DNA from: an uncultured Alistipes sp.
GTDB taxonomy: Bacteria > Bacteroidota > Bacteroidia > Bacteroidales > Rikenellaceae
Assembly (NCBI GenBank): GCA_900546005.1
Contig: URBJ01000015.1
Coordinates: 1 to 33,821 of the forward strand
DNA length: 33,821 bases
Direction: 5' to 3'
Part shown: positions 8,402 through 17,089 of the stretch, in pieces
Position numbering within the stretch: the first letter of the stretch is position 1
How the letters are laid out: each line of letters starts with the position of its first letter
The notes under the pieces: model-generated
Databases searched by the model: none
Seen by the model: the letters and a program-made list of their open reading frames with translations, nothing else
Told to the model about the DNA's origin: nothing
Position numbers and translations under genes: made by a program

Positions 8402-9222
8402 TACGCAGTACGATTATAGTTGTTTTGATGCTGTTTTCGGCGGGTGCGGCGTTTGGACAAAAGTACCCCGAGCGTCGCGATATCCGATCGGGCAACAAGC
8501 TTTACGAAAAAGGGGATTACACCGAGGCAGAAGTGGCCTACCGGCGCGCGCTGGAGAAGAATCCCGAGTCGTATGAGGGCAATTTCAATCTGGCCGATGC
8601 CCTGTATAAGCAGAAGCGATACGATGAAGCGGCTCAGTTGAATGCTCGGTTGGCAGCTGATTCGGCTTCCGTAGAACATGCGGCGGCGGCCTATTTCAAT
8701 CAGGGAAATGCACTGTTCCAGCAACGTAAGTTAGAGGAGGCACTCGAGGCCTATAAGAGTTGTATGCGGTTAGATCCGAATGATCAGGAGGCGAAATTCA
8801 ATTACGCTTACACCAAAAAGCTTCTTGAAAAGGAGAATCAAAACCAAAACAATCAAAACAACCAGAATAACCAAAACGATCAGAATCAGAACCAAGATCA
8901 GAACAAGGATCAGAACGATAACCAACAGAATCAGGATCAAAATCAGCAAGACCAGAACAAGGATCAAAACGATCAAAATAAAAATAACGACCAGAATAAC
9001 CAAAACGATCAAAACCCGCAGGACCAGCAAAATGATGGTTCGGGGGATCAGAATCCCGATCAGCAGGATCAGAATCAGCAGCCCCAGCCTCAAAACGGCG
9101 GTATGAGTCGCGAGGAGGCGGAACGAATGCTCGATGCGGTGCAGAGCAGCGAAGACAACACCAAAAAGAAGGTCGATGCTCAAAAGGTACGGGCCGTAGG
9201 GGCTTCGGGAAAGAATTGGTAG
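8398..9222 (+). CDS. batC: TPR-repeat protein with long N/Q/D/K-rich tail (BatC-like)
   Basis: A 274-residue exported protein. A signal peptide covers about residues 1-20 (ends AAFGQ). Residues about 28-140 hold about three TPR units (GNKLYEKGDYTEAEVAYRRA; NFNLADALYKQKRYDEAA; FNQGNALFQQRKLEEALEAY). Residues about 146-235 are almost only Asn, Gln, Asp and Lys, followed by a short charged C-terminus (SREEAERMLDAVQ). BatC proteins have this TPR plus polar low-complexity layout and are thought to scaffold BatA and BatB. Here the gene lies before batA instead of after batB. It overlaps the previous gene by 4 bp, and a 36-nt gap leads to batA. Confidence 0.82.
   Translation: MIRSTIIVVLMLFSAGAAFGQKYPERRDIRSGNKLYEKGDYTEAEVAYRRALEKNPESYEGNFNLADALYKQKRYDEAAQLNARLAADSASVEHAAAAYFNQGNALFQQRKLEEALEAYKSCMRLDPNDQEAKFNYAYTKKLLEKENQNQNNQNNQNNQNDQNQNQDQNKDQNDNQQNQDQNQQDQNKDQNDQNKNNDQNNQNDQNPQDQQNDGSGDQNPDQQDQNQQPQPQNGGMSREEAERMLDAVQSSEDNTKKKVDAQKVRAVGASGKNW
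8833..9102 (+). repeat. Low-complexity AAC/CAG/GAT repeat inside batC-like gene
   Basis: About 270 bp built from irregular repeats of AAYCARAAY- and GAYCARAAY-like units that encode the N/Q/D/K-rich linker. The unit order is irregular, so it is degenerate rather than a clean tandem array. Read on the opposite strand it encodes a run of Leu, Ile and Val, which creates a false membrane-protein frame. Confidence 0.8.
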
Positions 9223-9258
9223 CAGATGGATCGTTTAATCTAAAAAATCAGTAACGAG

Positions 9259-10257
9259 GTGATAGACATATCGAATTTTGCAAATCCAAAATTGCTGTGG
9301 CTGCTGTGGCTGTTGGTGCCGATGATCGCCCTCTATATCTATCGGCAGCGACAGGGCAAGGCTACGCTCCAGATGTCGACCGTAGCCGGTGTGCGACGCG
9401 TCTCCCGGAGTGTGAAATATTACTTCCGTCATCTGCCTTTCGTCTTGCGGTGTGTGGCTGTTGCACTGCTGATTGTCGCCTTGGCTCGTCCTCAAGGGGT
9501 GTCGAGCGATACGAACAGCACGACAGAAGGTATCGATATCGTTTTGGCAATCGACGTATCGAGCAGTATGCTGGCACAGGATTTTCGGCCGGACCGGATC
9601 TCTGCGGCCAAGGAGACGGCGGCCAAGTTCATTATGGACCGTCCGAACGACCGGATCGGATTGGTCGTCTTCGCTGGAGAGAGTTTTACCCAGAGTCCGT
9701 TGACTACCGACAAGGCGTCGTTGGTCAACATTTTGGGTACGATCCGCAGCGGAATCATTGAAGACGGTACGGCGATCGGAAACGGTTTGGGAACGGCAAT
9801 CAACCGGTTGCGGGAGAGTCAAGCCAAAAGCAAAGTGATCATCCTGTTGACCGATGGGGTGAACAACAGCGGCCAGATCGCTCCACTGACGGCGGCGGAT
9901 ATTGCCAAAACACTTGGAATCCGGGTCTACACGATCGGCGTGGGAAGTGAAGGTACGGCTCCCTATCCGGCAATCGATCCGTGGGGACAGACCCGTTTCG
10001 TGCCGATGAAGGTCGAGATCGACGAGAAGATTCTGACTGAAATCGCACAAAAAACAGATGGAAAGTATTTTCGTGCCACCGATAACGATAAGTTGAAGAC
10101 AATTTACGACGAGATCAATCAGATGGAGAAGAATCGGGTCGAGGTGGAGAGTCTGACCCTCTATCATGAACGGTTTACGCTCTTTGCCCTTGCCGCTCTG
10201 ATCTTGCTCGTAGCAGAATATTTAATCCGGAATCTGTGGCTTCGCCAGATCCCGTAA
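9259..10257 (+). CDS. batA: vWA-domain membrane protein BatA
   Basis: A 332-residue protein with an N-terminal membrane part (residues about 12-28 and 60-76), a vWA domain (about 93-290) and a C-terminal membrane helix (about 308-325). The MIDAS is complete: DVSSS (Asp99, Ser101, Ser103), a later Thr in SPLTTD, and Asp in LLTDG. Bat (Bacteroides aerotolerance) proteins were named for oxygen tolerance in B. fragilis; the mechanism is unsettled. The start is GTG: the in-frame codon six triplets upstream is a stop, and the next in-frame Met is already inside the first membrane segment. BatB follows after 13 nt and is a clear paralogue (shared SSMLAQDF/NSMLAQDF). Confidence 0.92.
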   Translation: MIDISNFANPKLLWLLWLLVPMIALYIYRQRQGKATLQMSTVAGVRRVSRSVKYYFRHLPFVLRCVAVALLIVALARPQGVSSDTNSTTEGIDIVLAIDVSSSMLAQDFRPDRISAAKETAAKFIMDRPNDRIGLVVFAGESFTQSPLTTDKASLVNILGTIRSGIIEDGTAIGNGLGTAINRLRESQAKSKVIILLTDGVNNSGQIAPLTAADIAKTLGIRVYTIGVGSEGTAPYPAIDPWGQTRFVPMKVEIDEKILTEIAQKTDGKYFRATDNDKLKTIYDEINQMEKNRVEVESLTLYHERFTLFALAALILLVAEYLIRNLWLRQIP

Positions 10258-10270
10258 TTAGCGTAAGATC

Positions 10271-11293
10271 ATGTTCAGATTTGCAGCACCAGAATATCTT
10301 TATCTGCTCATCCTACTGCCGATTTTGGTCGGTATCTATTTGCTGACGGTTCGGATGCGGCGGCGGTCGATGGAGCGTTTCGGTGATCTCGAAACCCTTA
10401 AAACGTTGATGCCCGAGTTTTCGCCGAAGCGGATCCGGACCAAATTCCTGCTCTTCGCGTCGGCGCTCGCATTCATCGTAGTGGGGCTGGCGCGGCCACA
10501 ATTCGGCTCCAAGTTGAAGGAGGTGACCCATACGGGAATCGAGATGATGCTGGCCGTAGATGTGTCGAACAGTATGTTGGCTCAGGATTTTCAGCCGAGC
10601 CGGTTGGAACGGACGAAGTTTGCCATCGACCGGTTGATCGAACAGTTGCATCAGGATCGTATCGGGTTGATTGTCTTTGCCGGGGATGCCTATATGCAGC
10701 TGCCTATTACCTCCGACTATGTAACGGCTCGTTCGTTTGCCAACAACATCTCCCCGACAATGGTCTCGAAACAGGGAACGGCCATAGGAGCTGCGATTGA
10801 TTTGGCGGCTAATTCCTTTTCGTCGAACAGCGAAGGAAGTCGTGTGATCATCATCATCTCCGATGGGGAGAATCATGAGGATGATGCGATTGCCGCAGCT
10901 GAGGCAGCAGCCGAAAAGGGGATAAAGATCTACACGATCGGTATCGGTACGCCGGAGGGGGCCCCGATTCAGATCGACGGAAACTTTATTCAGGACGAAA
11001 ACGGCGATATGGTCGTGTCGAAACTGGACGAACCGACGCTCGAAAAGATTGCATTGTCAACAGGTGGAGCCTACATCCGCGCGACAAATCGGAGCATTGG
11101 TCTTGAGGAGATTGTCAAAAAGATCAATGAAATAGAGAAAAAAGAGCTGACCTCTACCATCTTTGAGGATTACAACGAGCAGTACCAATATTTGATTGGA
11201 ATCGGATTGCTTCTGTTGTTGATCGAACTTACGGTTTTGGAACGTAAGAGCCGTATCCTGAGTCACTTCAATATCTTTAAGAGAGAGAAATAG
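10271..11293 (+). CDS. batB: vWA-domain membrane protein BatB
   Basis: A 340-residue paralogue of BatA with the same plan: two N-terminal membrane segments (about 9-26 and 58-74), a vWA domain and a C-terminal membrane helix (about 308-325). The MIDAS is DVSNS (Asp97, Ser99, Ser101), with Thr in LPITSD and Asp in ISDGENH. It probably forms a membrane complex with BatA and the TPR protein. It is the last gene of the cluster: no batD or batE follows, and an unrelated metX gene begins 211 nt later behind its own promoter-like sequence. Confidence 0.92.
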   Translation: MFRFAAPEYLYLLILLPILVGIYLLTVRMRRRSMERFGDLETLKTLMPEFSPKRIRTKFLLFASALAFIVVGLARPQFGSKLKEVTHTGIEMMLAVDVSNSMLAQDFQPSRLERTKFAIDRLIEQLHQDRIGLIVFAGDAYMQLPITSDYVTARSFANNISPTMVSKQGTAIGAAIDLAANSFSSNSEGSRVIIIISDGENHEDDAIAAAEAAAEKGIKIYTIGIGTPEGAPIQIDGNFIQDENGDMVVSKLDEPTLEKIALSTGGAYIRATNRSIGLEEIVKKINEIEKKELTSTIFEDYNEQYQYLIGIGLLLLLIELTVLERKSRILSHFNIFKREK

Positions 11294-11299
11294 CGGATT

Positions 11300-11332
11300 G
11301 CAGAAGAGGTCTCGAAAGCTATGCGGCCTCTT
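11300..11332 (+). terminator. Hairpin after batB, possible terminator
   Basis: AGAAGAGG (11300-11307) pairs perfectly with CCTCTTCT (11325-11332). No T run follows, so it is a weak or Rho-assisted terminator, or only an mRNA 3'-end stem. Confidence 0.4.
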
Positions 11333-11447
11333 CTCTCCGGTGGCGTACCGGATCGGGGCAGGGCGGTTCTATGCGTTTATTTCAGGCTCTTTCCGGTCGG
11401 TTTCAAGTGTGATTTCCGGGATGGATGTGCACTTTTCGTCCGAAAAA

Positions 11448-11479
11448 TCTGTCGTTTTATCGAAATTCGAGTAAATTTG
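11448..11479 (+). promoter_or_regulatory. Promoter of metX
   Basis: TAAATTTG (11472-11479) matches the -7 consensus. TCTG (11448-11451), one mismatch from TTTG, lies 20 nt upstream. Transcription would start near 11486, leaving a leader of about 20 nt before the metX ATG. Confidence 0.6.
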
Positions 11480-11504
11480 CAAATTGCTTGATTAAATCCA
11501 CAAT

Positions 11505-12521
11505 ATGCCCGTACGCTATTTTACATACGACAAGCCGTTCGAATTGGAGAACGGGGAGGTTCTTCCCGAATTGACGATCGCTTACCATGTCTTCGGCAAG
11601 ATGAGGAAGGATAATGTCGTATGGGTATGCCATGCGTTGACGGCCAATTCCGATGTGGCGGACTGGTGGCCCCATACGGTCGAAGCCGGCCGGTTTCTTG
11701 ACCCACGGCGCTATTGTGTGATCTGTGCAAACATCATCGGTTCGCACTATGGATCGACGGGGCCGATGAGTATCAATCCCAAAACAGGCTATCCCTATTA
11801 CGGTTCGTTCCCTTTTATCACGGTGCGTGATATGGTGAGAGCCCACTTCCTGTTGGCCGATCATCTCGGTGTGGAGTCGGCTCATGCGGTTATCGGCAGT
11901 TCGATCGGGGGGTTTCAGGCCTTGGAGATGGTGTTGACGCGCCCAGAATTTGCGGGACGGCTTGTCTTGATTGCTACTGCGGCGCGCAGTCAACCGTGGT
12001 CCATTGCGTTGAACGAATCTCAGCGGATGGCAATCGAGACGGACGAAAGCTTCGGCCTCGAGTCGGAAAATGCAGGAAAAAAAGGGATGAGGGTGTCGCG
12101 TTCCATTGGCCTGCTCAGCTATCGGGGCTCTTCGGCCTATAATGCAACGCAGCAGGAGAACGATAACCTCTACAAAATCGCAGGTTTTCGCGCGACGACC
12201 TATCAACAATATCAGGGCGATAAGCTGTGTCGGCGGTTCGACGCCTACTCCTATTATCGTTTGACGCAGGCATTCGACTCCCATAATGTGGGACGTTATC
12301 GCGGTGGGGTCGAGAGTGCGCTTGCATCGATCGGATGTCCGACCATGGTAGTAGGAATCTCATCGGATATTCTGTTTCCGGTTTCGGAACAGGTCTTTTT
12401 GTACAAATATATTCCTGATTGCCAATTGAGGCTGATCGACTCTCCGTTCGGTCACGACGGCTTTTTGGTCGAATACGATAAGTTGAATGCGCTGCTCAAA
12501 CCCTTTATCGGGGCAAAATAG
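11505..12521 (+). CDS. metX: Homoserine O-acetyltransferase-family alpha/beta-hydrolase
   Basis: Transfers an acetyl group from acetyl-CoA to homoserine, the first committed step of methionine synthesis by the direct sulfhydrylation route. The 338 residues show the MetX pattern: VCHALTANSD (41-50), IGSHYGSTGP (78-87), nucleophile Ser133 in GSSIGG, Asp288 in ISSDILFP and His317 in FGHDGF, a complete catalytic triad. It is slightly shorter than many MetX enzymes. Family members can use serine or other acyl-CoAs, so the acceptor and donor are inferred. It stands alone here; no other methionine genes are adjacent. Confidence 0.88.
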   Translation: MPVRYFTYDKPFELENGEVLPELTIAYHVFGKMRKDNVVWVCHALTANSDVADWWPHTVEAGRFLDPRRYCVICANIIGSHYGSTGPMSINPKTGYPYYGSFPFITVRDMVRAHFLLADHLGVESAHAVIGSSIGGFQALEMVLTRPEFAGRLVLIATAARSQPWSIALNESQRMAIETDESFGLESENAGKKGMRVSRSIGLLSYRGSSAYNATQQENDNLYKIAGFRATTYQQYQGDKLCRRFDAYSYYRLTQAFDSHNVGRYRGGVESALASIGCPTMVVGISSDILFPVSEQVFLYKYIPDCQLRLIDSPFGHDGFLVEYDKLNALLKPFIGAK

Positions 12522-12703
12522 CGGATTGGGTTTTGGTGAGTATTCTATTCGGACTTTTTGCGTTGACAAAGGGGAAAAAAACTTTGTTGGCGAAGGAAAA
12601 ACGAAAATGGGTAATGTGCATAATATCAGGCGATTTTCTGATGAGGTTCTCGTGTTGCAGGTAATTTTAGTCAACAAGAGGTGCAAATGCCGGAAAGTGT
12701 GCT

Positions 12704-12711
12704 TATTTTTG
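12704..12711 (+). promoter_or_regulatory. Candidate -7 element of purD
   Basis: TATTTTTG matches TANNTTTG and lies 39 nt before the purD ATG in the 228-nt metX-purD intergenic region. No clear -33 element is seen. The rest of that region shows no gene or stable hairpin I could recognise. Confidence 0.45.
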
Positions 12712-12749
12712 CAATGATTTTGCAATATCTGTAAGTTAAATATACTACC

Positions 12750-14039
12750 ATGAAATATCCTGAATCAGTAAATATTCTTTTGTTGGGATCTGGAGGCCGG
12801 GAACATGCTTTCGCGTGGAAGATCGCCCAAAGCAAACGTCTGGCCCGATTGTTCATCGCACCGGGTAATGCCGGTACGGTCGCTTGCGGTACGAATGTCG
12901 AAATCAATCCGACGAATTTCGCATCGGTCAAACAGTTCGTTCTGTCGAATAACGTCAATATGGTAGTGGTCGGACCCGAAGATCCTTTGGTAAAGGGCAT
13001 CGCCGACTTCTTTAAAGATGATCATCAGATCAGCAACATCCCGGTAATCGGTCCCTCAGCGACCGGTGCCCGACTCGAAGGAAGCAAGGAGTTTGCCAAG
13101 CAGTTCATGGTGCGGCATGGGATTCCGACGGCGGCGTATCGCAGCTTTACAAAGAAAAGCATCGAGGAGGCCTATGCTTTCCTCGAAACGTTGAAAGCTC
13201 CTTATGTGCTGAAGGCTGATGGGTTGGCAGCCGGGAAGGGTGTTCTGATCGTCGACTCGTTGGATCAGGCTAAAAAAGAGTTGGCCTCCATGTTCGACGG
13301 CCGTTTCGGTCGGGCGAGCGATACGGTGGTGATCGAGGAGTTCCTCTCCGGAATAGAGTGCTCGGTTTTTGTGGCGACTGACGGAAAGAGCTTTAAGGTA
13401 TTGCCCGAGGCCAAGGATTATAAACGGGTCGGAGTGGGAGATACGGGACCGAATACCGGTGGAATGGGGGCTGTCTCTCCGGTTCCGTTTGCCGATGAAC
13501 GTTTTATGGAGCAGGTCGTAGAGACGATTGTGAAGCCTACGGTAGCGGGTTTGCAAGCCGACAAGATTGACTATAAAGGGTTTATTTTCATCGGGCTGAT
13601 GAATGTGGCGGGTAAGCCTTACGTGATCGAATACAACGTGCGCATGGGCGATCCCGAAACGGAAGTCGTACTGCCACGGATCGAATCCGATCTGATCGAG
13701 CTGTTCCAGAGCATGGCCTACGGAAAGCTGGATCAGTATGAACTGAAGATTTCTCCGTTGACGGCAACGACAGTTGTGTGCGTGTCGGGCGGCTATCCGG
13801 GAGACTATCCGAAAGGGTTCGAGATCACCGGGCTCCGGAGTGTGACGGAGAGTACCGTATTCCATGCAGGAACCGCATTGAAGGGAAACAAAGTCTACAC
13901 TTCGGGTGGACGGGTTCTGGCCGTGACTTCGATGGGCGATTCCATTACGGATGCGGTTGCCAAGTCGTATGCCTCGATCGATAAGATAGATTACGAAGGG
14001 AAGTATTTCCGTCAGGATATCGGACAAGATCTCTTGTAG
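12750..14039 (+). CDS. purD: Phosphoribosylamine-glycine ligase (GAR synthetase)
   Basis: Joins phosphoribosylamine and glycine using ATP, the second step of de novo purine synthesis. The 429 residues match the family. Seen: N-terminal nucleotide-fold LLLGSGGREHA (10-20), APGNAGT, VVGPEDPLVKG, the ATP-grasp region YVLKADGLAAGKGV, the loop NTGGMGAVSPVP and the metal-binding NVRMGDPETEVVLPR. No other pur genes are adjacent. A membrane protein gene starts 20 nt downstream and is probably co-transcribed. Confidence 0.97.
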   Translation: MKYPESVNILLLGSGGREHAFAWKIAQSKRLARLFIAPGNAGTVACGTNVEINPTNFASVKQFVLSNNVNMVVVGPEDPLVKGIADFFKDDHQISNIPVIGPSATGARLEGSKEFAKQFMVRHGIPTAAYRSFTKKSIEEAYAFLETLKAPYVLKADGLAAGKGVLIVDSLDQAKKELASMFDGRFGRASDTVVIEEFLSGIECSVFVATDGKSFKVLPEAKDYKRVGVGDTGPNTGGMGAVSPVPFADERFMEQVVETIVKPTVAGLQADKIDYKGFIFIGLMNVAGKPYVIEYNVRMGDPETEVVLPRIESDLIELFQSMAYGKLDQYELKISPLTATTVVCVSGGYPGDYPKGFEITGLRSVTESTVFHAGTALKGNKVYTSGGRVLAVTSMGDSITDAVAKSYASIDKIDYEGKYFRQDIGQDLL

Positions 14040-14059
14040 CCGATTAAACGGGTGCGTCT

Positions 14060-15061
14060 ATGGGAAATGTCATTCGTTTGAGTCTCGGTTGGACGCTGCT
14101 CCTGTTTTTCCTGCTTTTGCTTCTCTTTTGGACGAATGCCGGTGTGGGATCTGTTCCTGCAACCGGCTTTTCTATGGATATGCCGTTGGGAGAGCTGATG
14201 GAGCAGTTCGCTATCGGAAATCCTGTGACGGGAGCACTGTTGTGTAGCCTGTTGATGCTGATAAACAGTGGATTGCTGATCCGTATCGTCTCCCAAAACA
14301 TGATTCTTACGGAGCGAAGCTACTTGTCCATTGTCGTTTACGTAGCGATTGGAGCGGGATGTGCTACCCTTGGGGCTGATTCTTTGCCTGCATTCGTGCT
14401 GTCGTTTCTGCTGATCAGTTCTTTCGGACTGATGCTCTCGTCGTTCCGTCGGGTGGTTCGTTATGGAGACCTGTTCAATTCGGCTCTGCTTGCAGGAATG
14501 ACCTTACTGATCTGGTCCCATGCGGTTGTCTATCTGCTGTTGTTGCCGATCTCGCTGGTCATCTTTAAAAAGGACGGGCGGGAGTGGATCGTTGCCCTTA
14601 CAGGATATATCCTGCCAGTGGCCATTTGCTCCTACGTATATTGGGGGATGGGCTATCCGATGTCGTATGTTTTTTATCAGCTGTGTGAGCGAATCGCCGC
14701 AATATTCCATACACCATTCGTCTCGAACGGGTGGTTGCATCCCGCGTTACTGCTATTTCTGGGAATTGCGTTGACCGTTTGTGTCTTCTCGGTACTTTCG
14801 TCGATAAAACGGGCTCAGACGCTGCGGACACGTACCTATAAGGCTTTCATCTATTTTTTGTGGATCCTGTTCTGCTCGTTGCTGCCTTTCTGTATGCCCG
14901 GACGCTCACTGCTCGACTGTGTGCTCATCTCTGTCCCCATGGCCATTCTGATTCCTTCGTACTTGGTCCGCCTGCATGGATGGATCCCACAGACGGTCTA
15001 CCTGTTGATGTTAGTGGCCATCGTGGTCTATAATCTTTTCCCGAATCTGACTATTGGGTAA
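14060..15061 (+). CDS. Multi-pass membrane protein, function unknown (DUF6427-like)
   Basis: A 333-residue protein made mostly of hydrophobic segments, about nine or ten membrane helices (for example about 8-24, 54-76, 88-104, 108-122, 136-170, 178-194, 222-244, 265-282, 288-305 and 310-328). Short polar loops include SSFRRVVRYGDLFNSAL, which resembles the loop of the Bacteroidota family DUF6427; that assignment is from memory and tentative. It follows purD by 20 nt, probably as the second cistron, but no purine-related motif is visible. Its 3' end overlaps the convergent lipid kinase gene by 11 bp. Confidence 0.7.
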   Translation: MGNVIRLSLGWTLLLFFLLLLLFWTNAGVGSVPATGFSMDMPLGELMEQFAIGNPVTGALLCSLLMLINSGLLIRIVSQNMILTERSYLSIVVYVAIGAGCATLGADSLPAFVLSFLLISSFGLMLSSFRRVVRYGDLFNSALLAGMTLLIWSHAVVYLLLLPISLVIFKKDGREWIVALTGYILPVAICSYVYWGMGYPMSYVFYQLCERIAAIFHTPFVSNGWLHPALLLFLGIALTVCVFSVLSSIKRAQTLRTRTYKAFIYFLWILFCSLLPFCMPGRSLLDCVLISVPMAILIPSYLVRLHGWIPQTVYLLMLVAIVVYNLFPNLTIG

Positions 15062-15971
15062 TTTCGGTTTTCTTCTTTTTGCCTGAGGCGGCGGGTACGA
15101 TGATGCGCAGGGCCCCCTTTTCACAGGTAATGTGGATCGGGAAGGAGGGGCCTTGTTGTCCGTCGATATCGGTCGACTCATCGTTGTAGGAGTTGACCGT
15201 AATATCGTCACTCTTGAAGTAGACCACTCCGGGAGGATAACTTCCTGTGTTCCGTTTGATAAAGTGAAAAATCGTCCGGATCGTCTCGATGGATCGGTCG
15301 CCCTTGATAACGATGACATCCAGCAGACCGTCGTCGGGTTCGGCCATGTAGGCAAAGCGCATCTGTCCGGCCGTGCGTCCGTTGAAGACGAAAAAGATCA
15401 GCGACGATCCGTCGTAACTTTCGTTGGGGGTCTCGATGGAGATGTGCATCTTTCTGAAGTTCGGGATCTCGCCCAATCCGCCGAAGTAATAGGCCAGTTT
15501 TCCGAATGTGTTTTTCAGAATCGTAGGTGTCTTTTGTGAAACATCCGTGAAGAGTCCGCAACTGAACACGTTGACGAAATATTCGTTGTTGGCACGTCCC
15601 AGATCGACCCGTTGTTCGGTTCCGGCGAGGATTCTCCGGCAGGCCCGGGCCAGATCGGACGGTACGCCCATCATGTGTGAGAAATCGTTGGCCGTACCGG
15701 TCGGCAGCACGGCGATCGGCAGATCCATCCCCAGCCGCTTCATGGCATTGACCACGTAGTTGATCGTTCCGTCGCCACCGGCAATCAGGATGTGGAAATA
15801 GGTTTCGTCGATTCCCCGCAGCATCTCCTGCTCTTCGTTGTCGCTGAAGTTGAGGCGATAGGGTTCAATCAGGCATCCGTGTGCCTGATAAATCTCGATG
15901 ATCTTGTCGAGCCACTCGGTGATGACGGTCTCTCCCGACTGTGGATTATAGATAAAACGGACTCGCTTCAT
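15051..15971 (-). CDS. YegS/DagK-type lipid kinase
   Basis: A 306-residue diacylglycerol-kinase-fold enzyme that should phosphorylate a lipid such as diacylglycerol or a related lipid. Motifs: FIYNPQSG (6-13), the nucleotide-binding GGDGT (65-69), VLPTGTANDFS (88-98), and the C-terminal FKSDDITVNS followed by DIDGQ. The open frame continues upstream to 16403, but that part overlaps apbE in another frame, while MKRVRFIYNPQSG is the normal family N-terminus, so the ATG at 15971 is chosen. The gene follows apbE by 29 nt on the same strand. The basic C-terminal tail (SGKKKK) could contact the membrane. Exact substrate is unknown. Confidence 0.88.
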   Translation of the reverse strand: MKRVRFIYNPQSGETVITEWLDKIIEIYQAHGCLIEPYRLNFSDNEEQEMLRGIDETYFHILIAGGDGTINYVVNAMKRLGMDLPIAVLPTGTANDFSHMMGVPSDLARACRRILAGTEQRVDLGRANNEYFVNVFSCGLFTDVSQKTPTILKNTFGKLAYYFGGLGEIPNFRKMHISIETPNESYDGSSLIFFVFNGRTAGQMRFAYMAEPDDGLLDVIVIKGDRSIETIRTIFHFIKRNTGSYPPGVVYFKSDDITVNSYNDESTDIDGQQGPSFPIHITCEKGALRIIVPAASGKKKKTEITQ

Positions 15972-16000
15972 GTTTTCTCGTGCTAATTGGCGTTGTGGAT

Positions 16001-17038
16001 TCAATGTTTCGGCTGCGGAACGATCATCGAGGCTAACCCGGGGGTGACGTAGGTCTTGAGTTCGCCTGCTTCGTCCGAATAGATGAGGTAGGCCTGCAGG
16101 TCGGGGTGTGTCGACAGAAACTCCTTGCTGCGGTCGAGGCCCAATATCATGAACAGGGTTCCGTAGGCATCGGCCAGCGTTGCGGTCGAGGCTACGACTG
16201 TGGCCGATAGCAGATTGCTGATGACCGGTTCTCCCGTGCGGGCATCGATCGTATGGACAATTTTCCGGCCGTCGTCGGTCGTATAGTATTTGCGGTAGTT
16301 GCCCGAAGTGGCCAGACCCTGTCCGCTCACTCCGATGATGACCTGGAGGTCGGCTCCCGGTGTCAGGTTCCCTTCGATCGGACGATCGATGCCGATGTGC
16401 CACAGGGTGTTGTTCGGGTTGGTTCCCCGACAGAAAATCTCACCGCCCATTTCGATGATGTAGTTCTCGATCCCCTTCCCGTCAAGCCACGAGGCGACGA
16501 AATCGACCGTAGCGCCTTGGGCTAAAGAGTTCAGATCGAGCTGCATATTGCTGTTTTGCTTGATCAGGCGGCCGTCGCGGATCGCGATCTTCTCGTAGCC
16601 GACTAATTGCAGCAACGAGTCGATGTTCGGAGCCCCGGTGGTGGAATCTCCAGCGAAGCCATAAGCGGCTGTCAGCGGTTTGATCGTAATGTCATAGGCT
16701 CCATTGCTTTCCCGGCTGATCTGTTCGGCCTGTTCGATGCAGCGGGTGATGAACGAGTCGACCGAGTCGGTTTCGTTGCGGTTCAGCCGGCTCAGCAGCG
16801 ATTCCGGATTGTAGAGCGACATCGAACGGTCGACTATCGAAAAGAGGCTGTCGATCTCGTGTTTGAGGGCTCCGCTGTCGTATCCAGTACCCTTCAATAC
16901 GATGTGGTAGGTTCCACCTTGGGTGAAACCGTCGATGACCGTACGTGCTCCTTTCGGATTGGGTCTCTGCGAACAACAACAGGCCAGTCCTGCAAGGGCT
17001 ATGAGTAAGATACTATAGTAGATGTGTCGGGATAACAT
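16001..17038 (-). CDS. apbE: FAD:protein FMN transferase (ApbE lipoprotein)
   Basis: Attaches FMN through a phosphoester bond to Thr/Ser of exported or membrane flavoproteins, such as Nqr and Rnf subunits. The 345 residues begin with a lipoprotein signal (LLIALAGLACCC, 11-22; lipidated Cys20 or nearby). Family motifs: LNSLAQGATVDFVA (169-182), the glycine-rich IIEMGGEI (194-201), LATSGNYRKYY, and HTIDARTGEP (262-271). The open frame extends to 17089, but starting at 17038 gives a proper lipoprotein signal and a promoter directly upstream. No nqr or rnf genes are in the window. The lipid kinase gene follows. Confidence 0.95.
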   Translation of the reverse strand: MLSRHIYYSILLIALAGLACCCSQRPNPKGARTVIDGFTQGGTYHIVLKGTGYDSGALKHEIDSLFSIVDRSMSLYNPESLLSRLNRNETDSVDSFITRCIEQAEQISRESNGAYDITIKPLTAAYGFAGDSTTGAPNIDSLLQLVGYEKIAIRDGRLIKQNSNMQLDLNSLAQGATVDFVASWLDGKGIENYIIEMGGEIFCRGTNPNNTLWHIGIDRPIEGNLTPGADLQVIIGVSGQGLATSGNYRKYYTTDDGRKIVHTIDARTGEPVISNLLSATVVASTATLADAYGTLFMILGLDRSKEFLSTHPDLQAYLIYSDEAGELKTYVTPGLASMIVPQPKH

Positions 17039-17059
17039 AATAATCGGTGCTATATCGGA

Positions 17060-17089
17060 CAAAAATATCGATTTTCTGTGATATCCCAA
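17060..17089 (-). promoter_or_regulatory. Promoter of apbE-lipid kinase operon
   Basis: On the minus strand TTG (17087-17089), 19-nt spacer, TATTTTTG (17060-17067): a good match to the Bacteroidota -33/-7 pattern. Transcription would start near 17053, about 15 nt before the apbE ATG at 17038. This also supports that start over the one at 17089. Confidence 0.7.

Noticed and set aside
8770..9183. Minus-strand frame encoding a run of Leu, Ile and Val like a membrane protein
   Set aside because: It is the antisense of the N/Q/D/K-rich repeat in the BatC-like gene; the hydrophobic pattern follows from the complementary codons.
12487..12717. 76-codon plus-strand frame between metX and purD
   Set aside because: It starts inside metX in another frame, has no recognisable features and overlaps the purD promoter region.
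15972..16403. N-terminal extension of the lipid kinase open frame
   Set aside because: It overlaps apbE in a different frame; the family N-terminus begins at the ATG at 15971.
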